Under the pieces are notes generated by a model. It saw only the letters and a list, made by a program, of their open reading frames with translations. It was not told the DNA's origin and did no database searches. Shown here piece after piece: positions 1 to 12,147 of a stretch of 64,000 nucleotides of DNA. Both the position numbers and the translations under genes were made by a program. Numbering within the stretch: position 1 is the stretch's first letter; every line of letters begins with the position of its first letter. Source of the stretch: Allium sativum (lineage: Eukaryota; Streptophyta; Magnoliopsida; Asparagales; Amaryllidaceae); assembly GCA_030737875.1 (NCBI GenBank), contig CM060915.1, positions 905,394,677 to 905,458,676 of the forward strand, given 5' to 3'.

Positions 1-680
1 CCATTCTTCTGGGTAGGCCATCACTGTAGGATACTAAAGAGAAGTGGGGATTGGAAATATTATTCTAACTACTGTCTACTTCTATGTGTTTGAGTAGCAT
101 ATTTAATGAGATTATTATGTTCTAACTCTTTGGTTGCAGGAATATGTCAGATAAGACTTGAACTGTCTATTATCATGTTATCCTGTGTAGTCGTTTATAG
201 TCTTTTATCGCTCATACAGGACTGTTGTCTACTCAAGGTTTTGTATCTCCTCTTATTACCTTGGGATTCTCATCGACCGTGCTAATGAGTAGACTGAGTA
301 CAGTTGACGGGTTGGTGACAATTTTGTTCCTGCTAACATATTACTGTTGTTACTATATAACTATCTAGACAATTTCCTCTGTTTCTATTTTTATATGCAC
401 TAATGAGAGATCCAGTGAGGCATGATGTATTCGGATATTCAATTACTAGGATGTTATATTTGATATTCTAAGATTTATGGAGATTAGATTTCCTCCTTTG
501 TTTGCTTCACTACTATGTATGTTGTATATTTTGTAGTTATATGTTATCAATACGCTATGAGTTCTGCGACAGTTTCTGTTTTGTTTTAATTTCCATGATG
601 ATCATCCTATATCGGACTGACATGTCATGCGACATACCTTTCTTATAGTTTAGTCCAGAAGGTACGTGACGGTCGTCACA
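1..680 (+). mobile_element. 3' part of a Ty3/gypsy-type LTR (D-like family)
   Basis: Bases 119-330 share blocks with the LTR called D further right: CTAACTCTTTGGTTGCAGG at about 122 matches 50819, and the stretch with 'tctcctcttattac' at about 247 matches 55943-55955. The segment ends at GTCGTCACA (680), a plausible LTR 3' terminus. The sequence from 681 on belongs to another element (the F LTR), which suggests this LTR inserted into F. No primer binding site follows 680, so it is a 3' LTR or a solo LTR whose start is outside the window. The block alignment is by eye and the exact end is inferred. Confidence 0.55.
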
Positions 681-1558
681 CGAAGTGTTTATTTTCTTTT
701 CTGGGAAACTAGTACGTACAAGGAAAACTAGTTTCTAGGTCTTTCTTTTGAGGAAGCAATTAGGGAGTGAGGTTGTTTATGGCCTATTTAAGTTACTAGC
801 AACTAGTCCTTAATTTAGCCATTATGTCCAACTCAACCTATTTTAACACATATTCCCATTATTTTAATTATTTCAACATTTTGTGTTAACATATTAATAT
901 TGTTGCAACTTGTGAAAATTGTACGAATGAATATTTAATACTTTTTAAATGGTTAACACTATTTTGACACATAATTATACTAAGATTCACATTTTTGTTC
1001 AAATATTCATTTTGTACTTCTTTTTGTGCAAATCTTCCACTTTTAATACTAGTATTGCACAATTTGTATTATTTTGACACCAAGAAGGCATAATAATATT
1101 AAAACTTATTTTATTATTCAAATATGATTTTTCAACCAATACTCACATTTTATATTTTTGTTTACACTCAATAAATCTTAAAAAACACCATTTTACCCTA
1201 AAAATTCAATCCTTTATTATAAATTGAAATGTATTACAAAAAATGACATATATCTCTTGTAAGTACATATTTTATTATGAATTCGCACATTATAAAGTTT
1301 TCCAAATTTATTTTCCACATCTACATTTCACTCAATAACTTGATATTGAATTGAATCCTTTCATGGCTTTATTCAATTCGTTACAAGCATTAGGTTCATC
1401 TTGTTCAAATTTCGTTATTCAAAATGACCCAAACTTCTTTAATACACAATTAACACAAACGTCGTACAGCTATGATCTTCCAAATTTACTTATTTCCTCA
1501 ACTAACGACTTACAACTTCGTTATAACTTGTTTTACCCAGGTAAACTGGGTTATTACA
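681..1558 (-). mobile_element. Remnant of the 3' LTR of Ty3/gypsy element F
   Basis: This stretch is repeated with many small changes at about 11345-12147. Shared blocks include 'gaattcgcacattataaag' and 'cctttcatggctttattcaa'. On the minus strand both copies begin with a typical Ty3 LTR start (TGTAATAACCC here, TGTAACAATCC in the right copy). The two copies are read as the LTRs of one minus-strand element, this one being the 3' LTR and truncated on the left by the D-like LTR. Short open frames inside are not credible genes. The copies are clearly diverged, so the insertion is old. Confidence 0.6.
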
Positions 1559-1578
1559 GACTCTTCCTTTAAAGAAAT
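1559..1578 (-). other. Putative polypurine tract of element F
   Basis: Directly inside the F 3' LTR the minus strand reads AAAGGAAGAGTC before the LTR start. This is the position and composition expected of a polypurine tract priming plus-strand DNA synthesis. It is degenerate and assigned mainly by position. Confidence 0.4.
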
Positions 1579-3399
1579 TGCGGGAAATTGCATCCTCGTA
1601 ATTTCCATATGTTTACACATTTTAAGATTCAAAATTCTTTGCGATCTCTTCCTTTTTAAAGAATTGTAACTTCAAAGAAAAATTAAACATTAGGCATTCA
1701 AAGCCTCAACACTTATCTCTAATATAAAACAATGTATATAATGGATGAAACTATCATATTTTCGCTTTCACTTACCATATATCTCAAAAATACACACTCG
1801 GCTCATAATTCACAACTAGTTAATGACAATAACTTGCCATCTCTTTATCAATAATTATTCAAATAAATGGTTGCTACTTTGGTTGCAAAATCAAAGCGGC
1901 ACGCCGTTGGCTTCCCCACTTATTATGATGGCTGCATATGTCATTAAACAATGAGAGTGTGTATTTTGGAGATATTGCTCGTGATAAAGATTCTTACATC
2001 TTCAAATGCTCTTTGTACACAATAAACTCATATTTGTTCATTATTATTAAACACAATTTCGTCTTAAACCATTATTTTATTTGTATCAAAATAGTGTTAA
2101 ACCACCAAATTTAAAATAATCATTCTCACTTTTTGGCTATAAAGTCAATATGCTATCTATATTGCCTTGCCAAAATTTCCATTTCCACATTTCGTTTAAT
2201 GGTTTTTTGCTATTTCAATTCAAATACCTCTGTTCAATTGGTCCTCTTATTAATCAAAATGTTACGTGTAAATGTCTCATATTTCTATTTAAGAAATTCA
2301 TATTAATAATGTTGATCAAACATACTAACCGGATCCCTTAAAATACTCATCGGACAATTTAATACAATATATATAATCACTCGTTTTAGTTTGCTCCTGG
2401 TTGTTTTTATTTTATTATCACCAATACACTTATTTTATTTTAAATAAATATAACCTTGCAATTTAAGCCTCGTAATCAATCAACCACTTTATTTACACCC
2501 TCCAAACATCCCCATATATTAGTTATAGCCCCATTTTAACTCAAAACAATATTAGTTTCTGCTATGCACTCTGATTTATTTTAATTTATTCACATCTGTC
2601 ATCCTAGTATAAAGACTTAACCTCTTGATTATCCATTTATTATTAAAGGATTCAAATTTACAAGCTAAACACAAAGGATAATATTAAGACCATGCCATTA
2701 AACATTGACAATACATTCACTAGGATATGATGAGCCTTAACACAAGATAGTGGAGCAGGCGACTATTATATAGGAAACGATCATGAAAATCTCAAATGGG
2801 TAAAATTTCAAGTTTCCCTTGATAGACATACTCATAGGAGGGCGACTAACAGGCTAGTCAGTAAAATAGAATCAATACATACTTGATCACCACTTAGGTA
2901 CTGGTACAAGCTCAAACATAAAAGGAGATTTACCCCATATAAGATATCGAGATGTAACGCTATAATCTCAAGTTTAAAAGGAAAAAAGGAGCTTAGTAAT
3001 CACAACCAACATCCAAAGTATAAGAAATAATTGTTCACCTAAATAAACATACACAAAGTATGCAGTCTTTATAGAGTATGAAATCCGGCTTCATATAAAA
3101 CGAGACTATTCCATTCCCAATGTCTCATTAAAACCAAGATGATGTATTACTTATTAGTTTACTATAAAAAATCACAAAGGATAATCTTAATAATTTTATA
3201 AGCATACAACATATTGCAGACCCTTTTAGAAAGGTTCACAATCTATTAAGAAGTCACTGGATAAGGTACAACTATAAGAATATCATCTACAAGTTCCTTT
3301 GATAACACACTAGTATCGAATAGAATCTCGAATAGTGTAAACGGAAATTAAAATAGAACTTCCAAGACTAAATGAAAACGTACCTCAGTGTTGAGAAGG
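1579..3399. other. Non-coding interior of old Ty3/gypsy element F
   Basis: This AT-rich stretch lies between the 3' LTR remnant and the gag remnant of F. I find no recognisable protease, RT, RNase H or integrase in any frame; the open frames (for example at 2150-2341) are short and low-complexity. Either pol was deleted or it has decayed beyond recognition by eye. Confidence 0.45.
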
Positions 3400-3830
3400 T
3401 GCATTAGAAGCACTAGCTACATTAACTTCTCCTAATTTGGCATGCTTAGTTGATTCAAGAAACTAAGAAGACCGTTTCCCTTCTCCCTTGCAGATGCAGA
3501 AAATAAGAGGCTTCGATAAATCTCGAATAAAATGGTCATGAGAACCACAACGAAAACATGACTTATAAGAACAAGATGTTGTACCAGAATGGGAACTCAA
3601 ACCAATCAATTTCTTCTTTTTGTTGTCCTAAAAAGGCTTAGATTTAGGAAGTTGTGAACCTCAGCCTCATAAGTACTTTCCTTCTTCTTCTCGATAGCTT
3701 CAAAATGAAGAGCTCTATCGACTAACTTTTATGTTAATTTGAGGTGAAGCATTAATACCTTCTTTATGCTATCCACATGGATTAGCTATTATTAATTAAA
3801 CTCAATATGGAATGATATAGCATTAAAATG
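3400..3830 (-). pseudogene. Decayed Ty3/gypsy gag with CCHC-like zinc knuckle
   Basis: On the minus strand the segment around 3590-3480 reads SCFRCGSHDHFIRDL. This is a retroviral CX2CX4HX4C zinc knuckle in which the last cysteine has become leucine. Upstream (3660-3730) another frame reads RALHFEAIEKKKEST, resembling the region before the knuckle in plant Ty3 Gag proteins. Frameshifts and stops separate the pieces, so no functional nucleocapsid can be made. It lies next to a decayed primer binding site at the correct side for a minus-strand element, which supports assignment to F. Confidence 0.7.
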
Positions 3831-3996
3831 CTTTCTTAGATGGACTCTTACTTATATCTAACCCCAAGGACACGAAAGGTTAAGGACACAATTAGGAGCA
3901 ACTTCGATTAGCGACTAGGTTAACACTCATATTATACTCTGATGTTTTATGATATGTATATTGTTTTGTGTTTATCACATTTTATTCTGAATTCTT

Positions 3997-4007
3997 CTCT
4001 AATACCA
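3997..4007 (-). other. Primer binding site of element F (mutated, tRNA-iMet type)
   Basis: The minus strand reads TGGTATTAGAG three bases inside the LTR end (...GGGCATCACA, ending at 4011). The standard plant site complementary to initiator tRNA-Met is TGGTATCAGAGC, so one C-to-T change is visible. The position between LTR end and gag remnant fits a minus-strand element. Confidence 0.6.
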
Positions 4008-4010
4008 AAA

Positions 4011-4300
4011 TGTGATGCCCTACTCGAAGAACCATATTAACAAAGTGCATTAACAAGTAATGCCATCTGCGAATACAGAGATTATGGATGGTTAGAAGCG
4101 ACCATCTGTAGTTTTATATTAAATGAGTATAGAATACGTCAATAGGTTACTAATATTTTTTCTTATCGTAAGAGGATTGATGTACTCAATTCATGTCTAA
4201 TATAATACTAAAGTGAGTAAGGATCGACTCAGAACAAAACATAAACTCAATAAATGCTACAAATTACATAACAGCAAGCATAGCTATATACATAGTTACA
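4011..4300 (-). mobile_element. 5' LTR of element F, segment next to the PBS
   Basis: The LTR end TGTGATGCCC (plus-strand view) at 4011 adjoins the decayed PBS. The segment is cut at 4300 by the CACTA transposon, and the remaining LTR continues at 9562. Joining both pieces gives an LTR of about 2.9 kb. Assigned from layout, because the left LTR copy does not extend into this part. Confidence 0.5.
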
Positions 4301-4324
4301 CACTACGCCATAAGTGGGCATATT
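4301..4324. repeat. Left terminal inverted repeat of the CACTA element
   Basis: It begins CACTACGCCATAAGTGGGC and pairs with 9535-9558 with one mismatch. It is preceded by the target-site copy ACA. Confidence 0.85.
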
Positions 4325-4578
4325 TGACACTATTTTTATTTGCATAGATTGAAATATCATTGCCTTAAGCCGTTTGTTCAAATAGGCAACACCATAGGGG
4401 AGTGGCATCCGCAGCCATTGTCATTGCTCTCTAAGGCAATGCTTTTGGCAATCTACTGCCAGAGAGAGAATGTATTGTACTATAACTGCAGTGCAATTCT
4501 ACTAGCAAGTAATGCAACAACATACAATGTTTCCTTAAGCATAAGTTAGAGCCTGGCTTCCAGGTAATGATAGTGGTG

Positions 4579-4658
4579 CCACGACAGCTTTCCACGTAAG
4601 TTGTCCATATGTCACATGCCACGTCAGCTTTCCACGTAAGTTATCCACATGTCACACA
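4579..4658. repeat. Two 40-bp tandem copies with ACGT cores
   Basis: Units at 4579-4618 and 4619-4658 both contain 'agctttccacgtaagtt' followed by a 'cacatgtcac'-like segment; a partial third copy follows (catgtcagctgtgg) next to CCCACGTGAC. It lies in the left subterminal region of the CACTA element and may be part of its transposase-binding region; that role is inference. Confidence 0.6.
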
Positions 4659-5999
4659 ACATGTCAGCTGTGGGGCCCACGTGACATATCACGGTGAAAT
4701 TAATAATGTTTTATTTAATGTGACACCACTGCATTATGTGATGCAACACCATTATCTTGAAATGCAACATCTGTAAAAAGAAAATGCAATAGTAGAAAAA
4801 GGCAAATGCTACATTAAAAGAAAGCAAATACAACGCTTTAATAAAAAAAATTACAGTGCTAGTTTTGTACACAGAAGGAACCCATCCAAAACTTCCGTCA
4901 TCACATTCAAACCGTCCAAAATATTCTACGTATCATACCAATTCTTCAGATATACCAAGAGTGCCAACACATACAATCAAGTACATAATTTAAAAGTACA
5001 ACTAACGCAACCCAAACAATAAGGTTGAAGTGAGACAACTAACGCAAACCAGTTGAACAACTTTGCCTCGATGTGCTTCTATGAAAGACATCATCGGTTT
5101 AGAACTTGTAGTTTCATATTCAGAGAACTCCGCCTGATACAAATTTCAAATTATTAAACAGATTGGATGTATACCCATAGGCATAACAACCGAATGAATT
5201 AAATATGTTTTTCATTTACATCATAACTCTAAATTTAGCTCTTTATAAAGAGCTTTTACTTCTGAGATACAAGTTAGGTCTGAGATACAAGTGATATATA
5301 TATATATAGGAAGTTTAAGCCTTTACACAGATAATCAAAGAACACAAAGGATAAATGTGATTGCTGAAAATAATTAAACACAGATAAGATTATAATACCT
5401 AAAGGTTGTTGCCTCGAAAATTAAACTGATTCGCTCCAAATAGCCTAGGAAATTAGAAGCAAAAACGAGTCAATACTGCTCTCACGTAAGCAACTTGCAC
5501 AAGCCTGAAAGATCAACAACAAAAACAAAGAACAAAAGCAAGCATAAGGCAAAAGCTTACTCCATTACCAAAAATTGTGCAAACCAACTTAAGTGGATTG
5601 CAATATTGCGAACAAAAGGAATGCATAGGCCAAATGGAAATACACATAGTGGCTTAAAGTACAAGCGCTGAACGGATACAGATTATACACATAGTGACTA
5701 AGAACACAATGCAGGTCAAGCCTACAACATTTCAAGATAAACATAGTGCAATGCAATATTTGACATACTAACAAGGTAGGGAAATGCAAAACATGGTTTA
5801 AGCCTTATATTTGAGATGATTTAGGCATAAGTAAAATCATTGTATCAAATAGTTTACGCCTAAATGTGGCAGGGCAAAAGACTCCAAACAAGTCAGACTA
5901 GGCCGATCGACTTATGAAGAAAAGAAAGCTGGTAGTAAGGTGGAAGATGATAAAAGAACCCAACCCCTTAAGCTGATGGAATTTCATAATATAAGAATC

Positions 6000-6347
6000 A
6001 GTTAGGTCGAGTTGCTTGTGACTTACGAGGGTTCAAAATTTCCTGTTAGTGATTTGAGACATCTAATGGACTCTTTTTATCGCGACGATTTCACTGGAAC
6101 CTGGCAGAAGTTGTTTTCTCAAGTTAAGGAGCATATCATGTAGGAAGTATTGAAATCAGTAACTGGGATGCAGGGGAAAAAGTTCAAAGATAAACTTCAA
6201 AGGCAAAAAGAACCGCATGGGGTTATTGTACCCGGAAGTGACATGAATGCAAGTGATAATCAAGGTGGTCAACCTGGGAAATCCGATCAATTTCCTTTAA
6301 CATGGAACAAACAAACTAACGCAACCTGCGATGGATTTGTTACCTAA
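6000..6347 (+). pseudogene. Unidentified coding-like fragment inside the CACTA element
   Basis: The frame through about 6060-6347 reads as normal protein composition (for example DDFTGTWQKLFSQVKEHIM, then a stop at 6141-6143, then EVLKSVTGMQGKKFKDKLQ and KEPHGVIVPGSD) and ends at 6347. Codon use and composition differ from the AT-rich surroundings, suggesting a piece of a host gene copied into the transposon and broken by one in-frame stop. I do not recognise the family. It could instead be part of a transposon-encoded protein. No function is assigned. Confidence 0.4.
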
Positions 6348-7120
6348 GTTAGGGGTTTATTTAATTCACATAAGGATTGTAGATCTCCTGTGAATTTACC
6401 TGGTCCTATAACATAATGCATTAATTACACGGCATATATCTACCATTTTAAATTAGTATACCCGCATGAAGCAGTGTTAACATAAGTTACACAACTATTT
6501 TAGCTCACTTGCAGTTTTCCTTGGTATTAACATAAGCATAGTTTATTGGATGACATTCTAAAAGAGGTACACTGACATATCAACTATGTTTGGAAAATAG
6601 CGTACCTCAAATAAATGATAGTATACATGTGAATTGGCAGTTGCTCTTTTGGCACGATCAACATTTACATAATTAGCATTTTGTAATCTGGCATTGTTGG
6701 CACAAGTATTTTTTGTTTCTTTACCTGCATCACAAGCAATATCAATATGCAACATAGCAGCCGAGATGCATTGAAATGTATGCATATGAGTAATAGGTTA
6801 TATAAATGAAAAAAATAACCAAAAATCAATTCACTGTTCCTAAAGCTAATGTAGTGGTCCCTCAACTCGCATGTCAATATAGTTACTGGTTTATTTGAAA
6901 ATTTCTACACAACGTGATAACCGTCGCGCTTTTGGCCATTCTAAAACAAAGCTGCTTGTACACGTAAGACTACATTATGATTCACCTACGAGCTATTCTA
7001 GTAATGTTTCAAAACCTCGATTAAACATTTCATACATAATATTCTAAGATCATATTTTAAACATTTCAAATCAGGTGAATAAAATTAAACATCTCAATTC
7101 ATAATATTGGAAGACCATAT

Positions 7121-7351
7121 TTAAACACCTGTTGCTCGTACACCAATGTGATTATTGAAAATAGCAAGTCCATACGATGAAGTTTCAGAATTTAACAGTT
7201 TCAAATAAACCATTACTATTGTGAGAAGGCCCTGACTAGCAAGCAATTCCGTGTAATTCTCAACTAGCTTTGAAAGAGATGTACTAAATTTCTTTTCTCT
7301 AGTAGCATGCATAAGGATGACAGTCTTCTCTATCAAATCCAATGCGCACAC
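7121..7351 (-). pseudogene. Captured exon fragment resembling SEC31 (COPII coat subunit)
   Basis: The minus strand encodes about 70 residues containing ALDLIEKTVILMHATREKKF, then SLSKLVENYTELLASQGLL and VYLKLLNSE. This resembles the region of plant SEC31 after the WD40 repeats (an 'ATG.K.FSASL.KLVENYAE.LASQGLL..AM.YLKLL' type sequence). SEC31 forms the outer cage of COPII vesicles that leave the ER. A possible splice donor (CAG/GTGTTT on the minus strand) follows at about 7128. No clear acceptor or neighbouring SEC31 exons are seen, and the last residues diverge. It lies fully inside the CACTA element, so it is read as a transduplicated, non-functional fragment. The match is from memory of the family, not a database search. 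Confidence 0.68.
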
Positions 7352-9534
7352 ATGAAAGGAATTTTTGTTTATTGTTTTCTACAAGAAATATCCGTGTATT
7401 TTGTCAGATGTATCCCTTACAAGACAAGGTACACATGCATGAATTACCTATCATGACTTACACGTCGAAAGCAATTTACTTACAATGAGTTGCTAAGGTC
7501 GCTTGTCTAGTTCTTCATCAATTTCAATGTGAATTCTTATATGAAAAATATAAAACCATAGATTAAGCTATTAGCAATACTGAGATAACAGAACCAGAGC
7601 CTTAGATTGAAATTTTTTTCATGGTGAACAAGTTTCTATAATTCACAAACACAATAAAGAAAGTCACTAAATTGCACTGCACGAACTAGTTTCACGTCAA
7701 AGGCTAATGCCCATCTTTAAGAGTATAATACTCCACAAACTAGTTTCATGTCAAAGCCTGATGCATTCTTCTCACCTTCTGAAATTGTAATATGAACTAC
7801 AATTGCCTTAAATTTACCTAAGTTTCATTTGCGAATCCAATGGACAAACTGGGAATATTTATGTTCATCATTTTACTAACTTATGGAATTTGTTTATGTC
7901 ATTAGGCCTCTTCATAACTACTGTTTATACATGCAATCTGGAATTTTTGCACTTACAAAACGAAAAGAAGACCCAATCTCTTCTGTTAGACCATCATATG
8001 ACATTTTTGACTTTTTGAAATGATCAACAGTAATTTAAATACCTATGGGAAATGAGCATACGAAACTCATGCCTTTCGAAAATTTGCGTAATATGCAAAC
8101 ACGCATACCACTTTATATATCTTTATATATAACAAGGTTGCAAAGAACTATTATCATTATGTTCTTAGCATCCAATGATCTGTTAACCGGCTATTTCCAA
8201 ATTGTATAATTTATAACTAGCATCAGGGGCATCAGATGATAATGTATTCTGCAGTGCATCTAACAATCAAAAGAAGTAAGTAAATTCACATTTCTCATAA
8301 ATTTTCTGAATATTGATAATATCTCCATGACAAAGAGCTATTTAGTTATTCAATTGCTATTAAGATGGAATCTTTCAGATGTGCCAGAGTTTCAGTCACT
8401 ACCATTACGCATTGTGCTCTATAACTATGAACGTAGTAACACTAGACACTGAGTGGCATCATATAGTTTCTACTTACTAAACTAAACACTAAACATGGTT
8501 TAGTTAAGCCAATATTTATGGATAATGGCATCATATAAACACTAGACACTGTGCTCTATAAGCCAATATTCACTCTCATGTATGTTTGTCTACATTTTAG
8601 TGGTCTGCAGATCGTTTTGAATACACAGACACTGAGTAAAAAAAATCATCTTTAAAATAAGCAGTTCAAACATCACAAACTCATAACATTATAAATTAAG
8701 AATGTGATTTTTTTTAAAACATAATTAGCTCCTAATATTTGTAAGTAAATTCATGTTCTTCTCCAAATTTTTAATATGGACAAATTCAATTAAGTTCTTT
8801 TTTTTAATTTGAAATCAGGCAATATACAACAAATTAGATTTCCATATACTTGCACTAATTTTGTCTTTTAAATTACTAATAGAATAACATTGTAACTGAT
8901 GCATAAGTAAAATAGAAAACTTTAAAATAGTGGGTTACTTACTTGGAAAATTGAAAGCGATCAGATTCCAGCTTTTTCTTCAATCTTCATATCACAAATT
9001 TATTTTTATAATGGTCGCTTTCCTTTTTTTCCCTCAAATGATTCAATCACAGCTTCTATGAACGCATATGCTTTTCCACTACATTGATTTTTCTCGAAGC
9101 ATAGTGCGATTCTCGATTTCGTGATTCCCCAATTTCGGGATCGTGAGTTGTTTTATGAGGAAGAATGAAAGGGTTAGGGGTGTGACAGATTAGAAATTTA
9201 GACTATGGTAGGAATAGGGGATTTGGTGAAAACGAAATGTAAAGAAGTATCACGGCAATGAAAATCTTGGTGGGAAATAGAGGAAGGGTAACGTGGATTG
9301 GTCAATGTGGATTGATGGTTGTGATTTTTTGTTTATGAGGGCGTGCATTGATGAGGTATACTATTAACTGGTGTAACGCAACGCTTTAACTAGTGTTGCA
9401 TGTCAATACACTAGAATTCCCAACGCAATAGTGCATTGATGTCTAATGCAACAACATCTGAATATTATTGCAGAAGATCAAAGAAAACATAGGTTTTGCA
9501 ATGCTTTTCTTGCAATGCACACACATTAATATCG

Positions 9535-9558
9535 AATATGCCCACTTATAGCGTAGTG
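9535..9558. repeat. Right terminal inverted repeat of the CACTA element
   Basis: Read on the minus strand it begins CACTACGCTATAAGTGGGC, matching the left end except one base. It is followed by the target-site copy ACA (9559-9561). Confidence 0.85.
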
Positions 9559-9561
9559 ACA

Positions 9562-10395
9562 TCAAGTATAATATGTATTTGTGCACACCAGGGTGGTTAT
9601 AGAAACTACTAAGAAATACAATATATCCATGAAACTATATATATGTGTATGTTTGAGTACAAGGATAAACAACTAGACGAGTACTCAAAATACGCGAAAG
9701 CTTTCCAAAAGATGATAAGGAATCCATAAGTGGAACTTGGAAAAACTAGTATCTACAACAGGTACAAACATAAAAAATATCGGTCTGACCCGAGTATAAA
9801 ATACACAAACCATTCTGGCTAAAGCATATTATTTAGAACATGATATGTGAGAAATAAAAGTACTCATGACTAATAATTCCTTTTTATAGAAAATGAATCA
9901 CATACCTCTGACATTAGATAAGTATTGTAATTCAATTGACAAGGGTCTCATGTGTTATGCAACAATCACAATTATGGATGTTCCATTACACCATATCACT
10001 TAGAACTAAGGCTAAGCAATACAAATGAAGCCATAAAACATGGAAACATTAAAATGGAACATATTCAACCACAACAAGTGGAACTCTTTCATAAGTCTAA
10101 ATTATCATGAATGTAATCGCCATAACAATCAAAAAATTAGGTCAAAGGCAATGAAAACAAATCAACAACAACTTCAGTGGTGAAAACATTTAAATTCAAC
10201 ATAACTAAATAAGTACATGGATCCATATTAATTGCGACAAGCCTAAGAAAAACCACAAATACATCATTAATAGATGGTTTAATCCTGCCAAGAACATTTT
10301 GTTATTTGACCCAACAACCCTTAATTAAGAACAAATGGATTAATAAGCTGATTAAGAGACCCTAGAGCCTCTCTAATACTCTAACTGCTTTATAT

Positions 10396-10453
<58 letters not shown>

Positions 10454-12147
10454 GATCTAACAACCCCTAACAACCCCATTAGCTTGTCAGAGACCCAATA
10501 GCCTCCATTCGTACCCCCAAACATTTTCAATGTATATATATATATACACACACACACATACGTATAGGACCCAAAAGACCCAGGTATTGTCAATATCAAA
10601 CAACAATCATGTGTCACTGATGTTCAACAGTAATTCAAAAAGTGAAAAAAAATATGTCTCATACCACACATTTCACTAATTGATTTACTACAAGGAAGCA
10701 CCCACCAGGCACCAAATAGCTTCAATCAACGAGCCAGGAATTAACCAATATAATGTTCCTTCATATCCTATACCGCGAGGTTTACTACAATGTTTAAGTC
10801 ATGCCCTCATCTTCTCGAAGAGTGCAAAAACGTGTAGTTTAATATATTAAAAACACTTGGTTTGAAAAGGCGATTATACAAAATGAAATTATTTGAATTT
10901 TTTTAGTAAATTCTCTATATGTTTGGAAAATATTATATATAGTACAGCCTTGGGACAATTTTATTTTTATAAAACAAAACATGGAAAATCATTCGTCTCA
11001 AAACAATATATAAATATGTATGTATGGAAAATTTCTTATTAAATTGTTTTATAAAACATGCACATCGGAGATTTTATGAAATAACTCATGAAATCAAGAA
11101 CGAAAATATAAAACTTCACTAATTCATTGTAAATTGGCAACAACATTGGCTTACCTATTATAAGAGTAAGCCTAAGAAAACATCAGACAAATATATTTCA
11201 AGATTCGTTAAAATCGGCTTGTAGATCGACTTAGAAATAATGCAGGAAGTAGGCTTTTAAGTTGAGATTTGGAGTTTTATTTAAGGTTGGATGAGGATTT
11301 AGAGTTTCTTTTATTGTAAAATGAGGGAGAAAAGTGTTTCTTTTTTGGTAGCGTAGAAGTGTTTCTTTTTCTTTTGTGAGAAACTAGTATGTAAGGTAAA
11401 TTAGTTTTCAAATCTTTCTTTTGAACAAGCAATCAGGGGATGAGGTTGTTTAGGACCCAATAAGTTACTAATAACTAATCTAGGCATTAATTGAGTCATT
11501 TTGTCCAATTCAACACATGTTAACACATATTTCCCCTATTTTCATTATTTCAACATTTTATGTCAAAATATTTATATCGTTACAACTTGTAAAAATTGTA
11601 CAAACACATGTTTAATTCTTTTTGAACATCAACAACACATAATTATTGTAAGATTCACATTTTTGTTCAAATATTCATTTCATACTTCTTCTTGTGCAAA
11701 TCTTACAATCTTAATACTAAAATTGCACAATTTTGTATTACTTTGACACTAAGAAGGCGCAATTATATCAAAACTTAATTTGTTATTAAAATATTGTTTT
11801 TTCACATATTGAATTGTATTACACAAAATCACATATATCTCTTATAAATACATATTTTATAATGAATTCGCACATTATAAAGTTTTCCAACTTTATTTTT
11901 CACATCTGAGTTTCACTTAACAACTTGACATCGAATTAGATCCTTTCATGGCTTTATTCAATTCATTACCAGCCTTTGGTTCATCCGTTTAAATTTTGTT
12001 ATTCAGAGTAACCCAAAATTCTTTAATACACAACTCACCCGAACCTTGGACTAGTATAATCTTCCAACTTTCTTTATTTCTTCAACCGACGACTTATAGC
12101 ATAATTATAGTTTGTTTTACACAAGATCCAAAACTAGGATTGTTACA
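9562..12147 (-). mobile_element. 5' LTR of Ty3/gypsy element F, segment right of the CACTA insertion
   Basis: The part 11345-12147 matches the left F LTR (681-1558), with a deletion relative to it near 11790-11810. It ends at TGTTACA (12141-12147), which on the minus strand is an LTR start TGTAACAATCC. The part 9562-11344 has no second copy in the window and is assigned because nothing interrupts it. It contains dinucleotide repeats at 10399-10453 and 10533-10559 and no convincing coding sequence. Confidence 0.55.
10399..10453. repeat. (CA)n(TA)n microsatellite
   Basis: About 42 bases of CA repeats followed by about 13 bases of TA repeats. A shorter mixed (TA)n(CA)n tract follows at 10533-10559. 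The open frame that crosses them is an artefact. Confidence 0.95.

Larger units (their letters stand above)
4301..9558. mobile_element. CACTA (En/Spm-type) DNA transposon with captured gene fragments
   Basis: The ends form an inverted repeat of about 24 bp starting CACTACGCCATAAGTGGGC on the left (4301) and, on the minus strand from 9558, the same with one change (CACTACGCT...). The 3-bp sequence ACA flanks both ends (4298-4300, 9559-9561), the duplication size typical of CACTA elements. The subterminal regions are full of short GCAATG/CATTGC and GCAAC motifs (4350-4510, 9365-9520), like the transposase-binding repeats of this superfamily. No transposase is recognisable, so it is non-autonomous. 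It carries a SEC31-like exon and another coding-like fragment. It interrupts the 5' LTR of F. Confidence 0.82.

Noticed and set aside
10390..10617. 75-codon open frame on the minus strand
   Set aside because: It is mostly translation of a CA/TA microsatellite.
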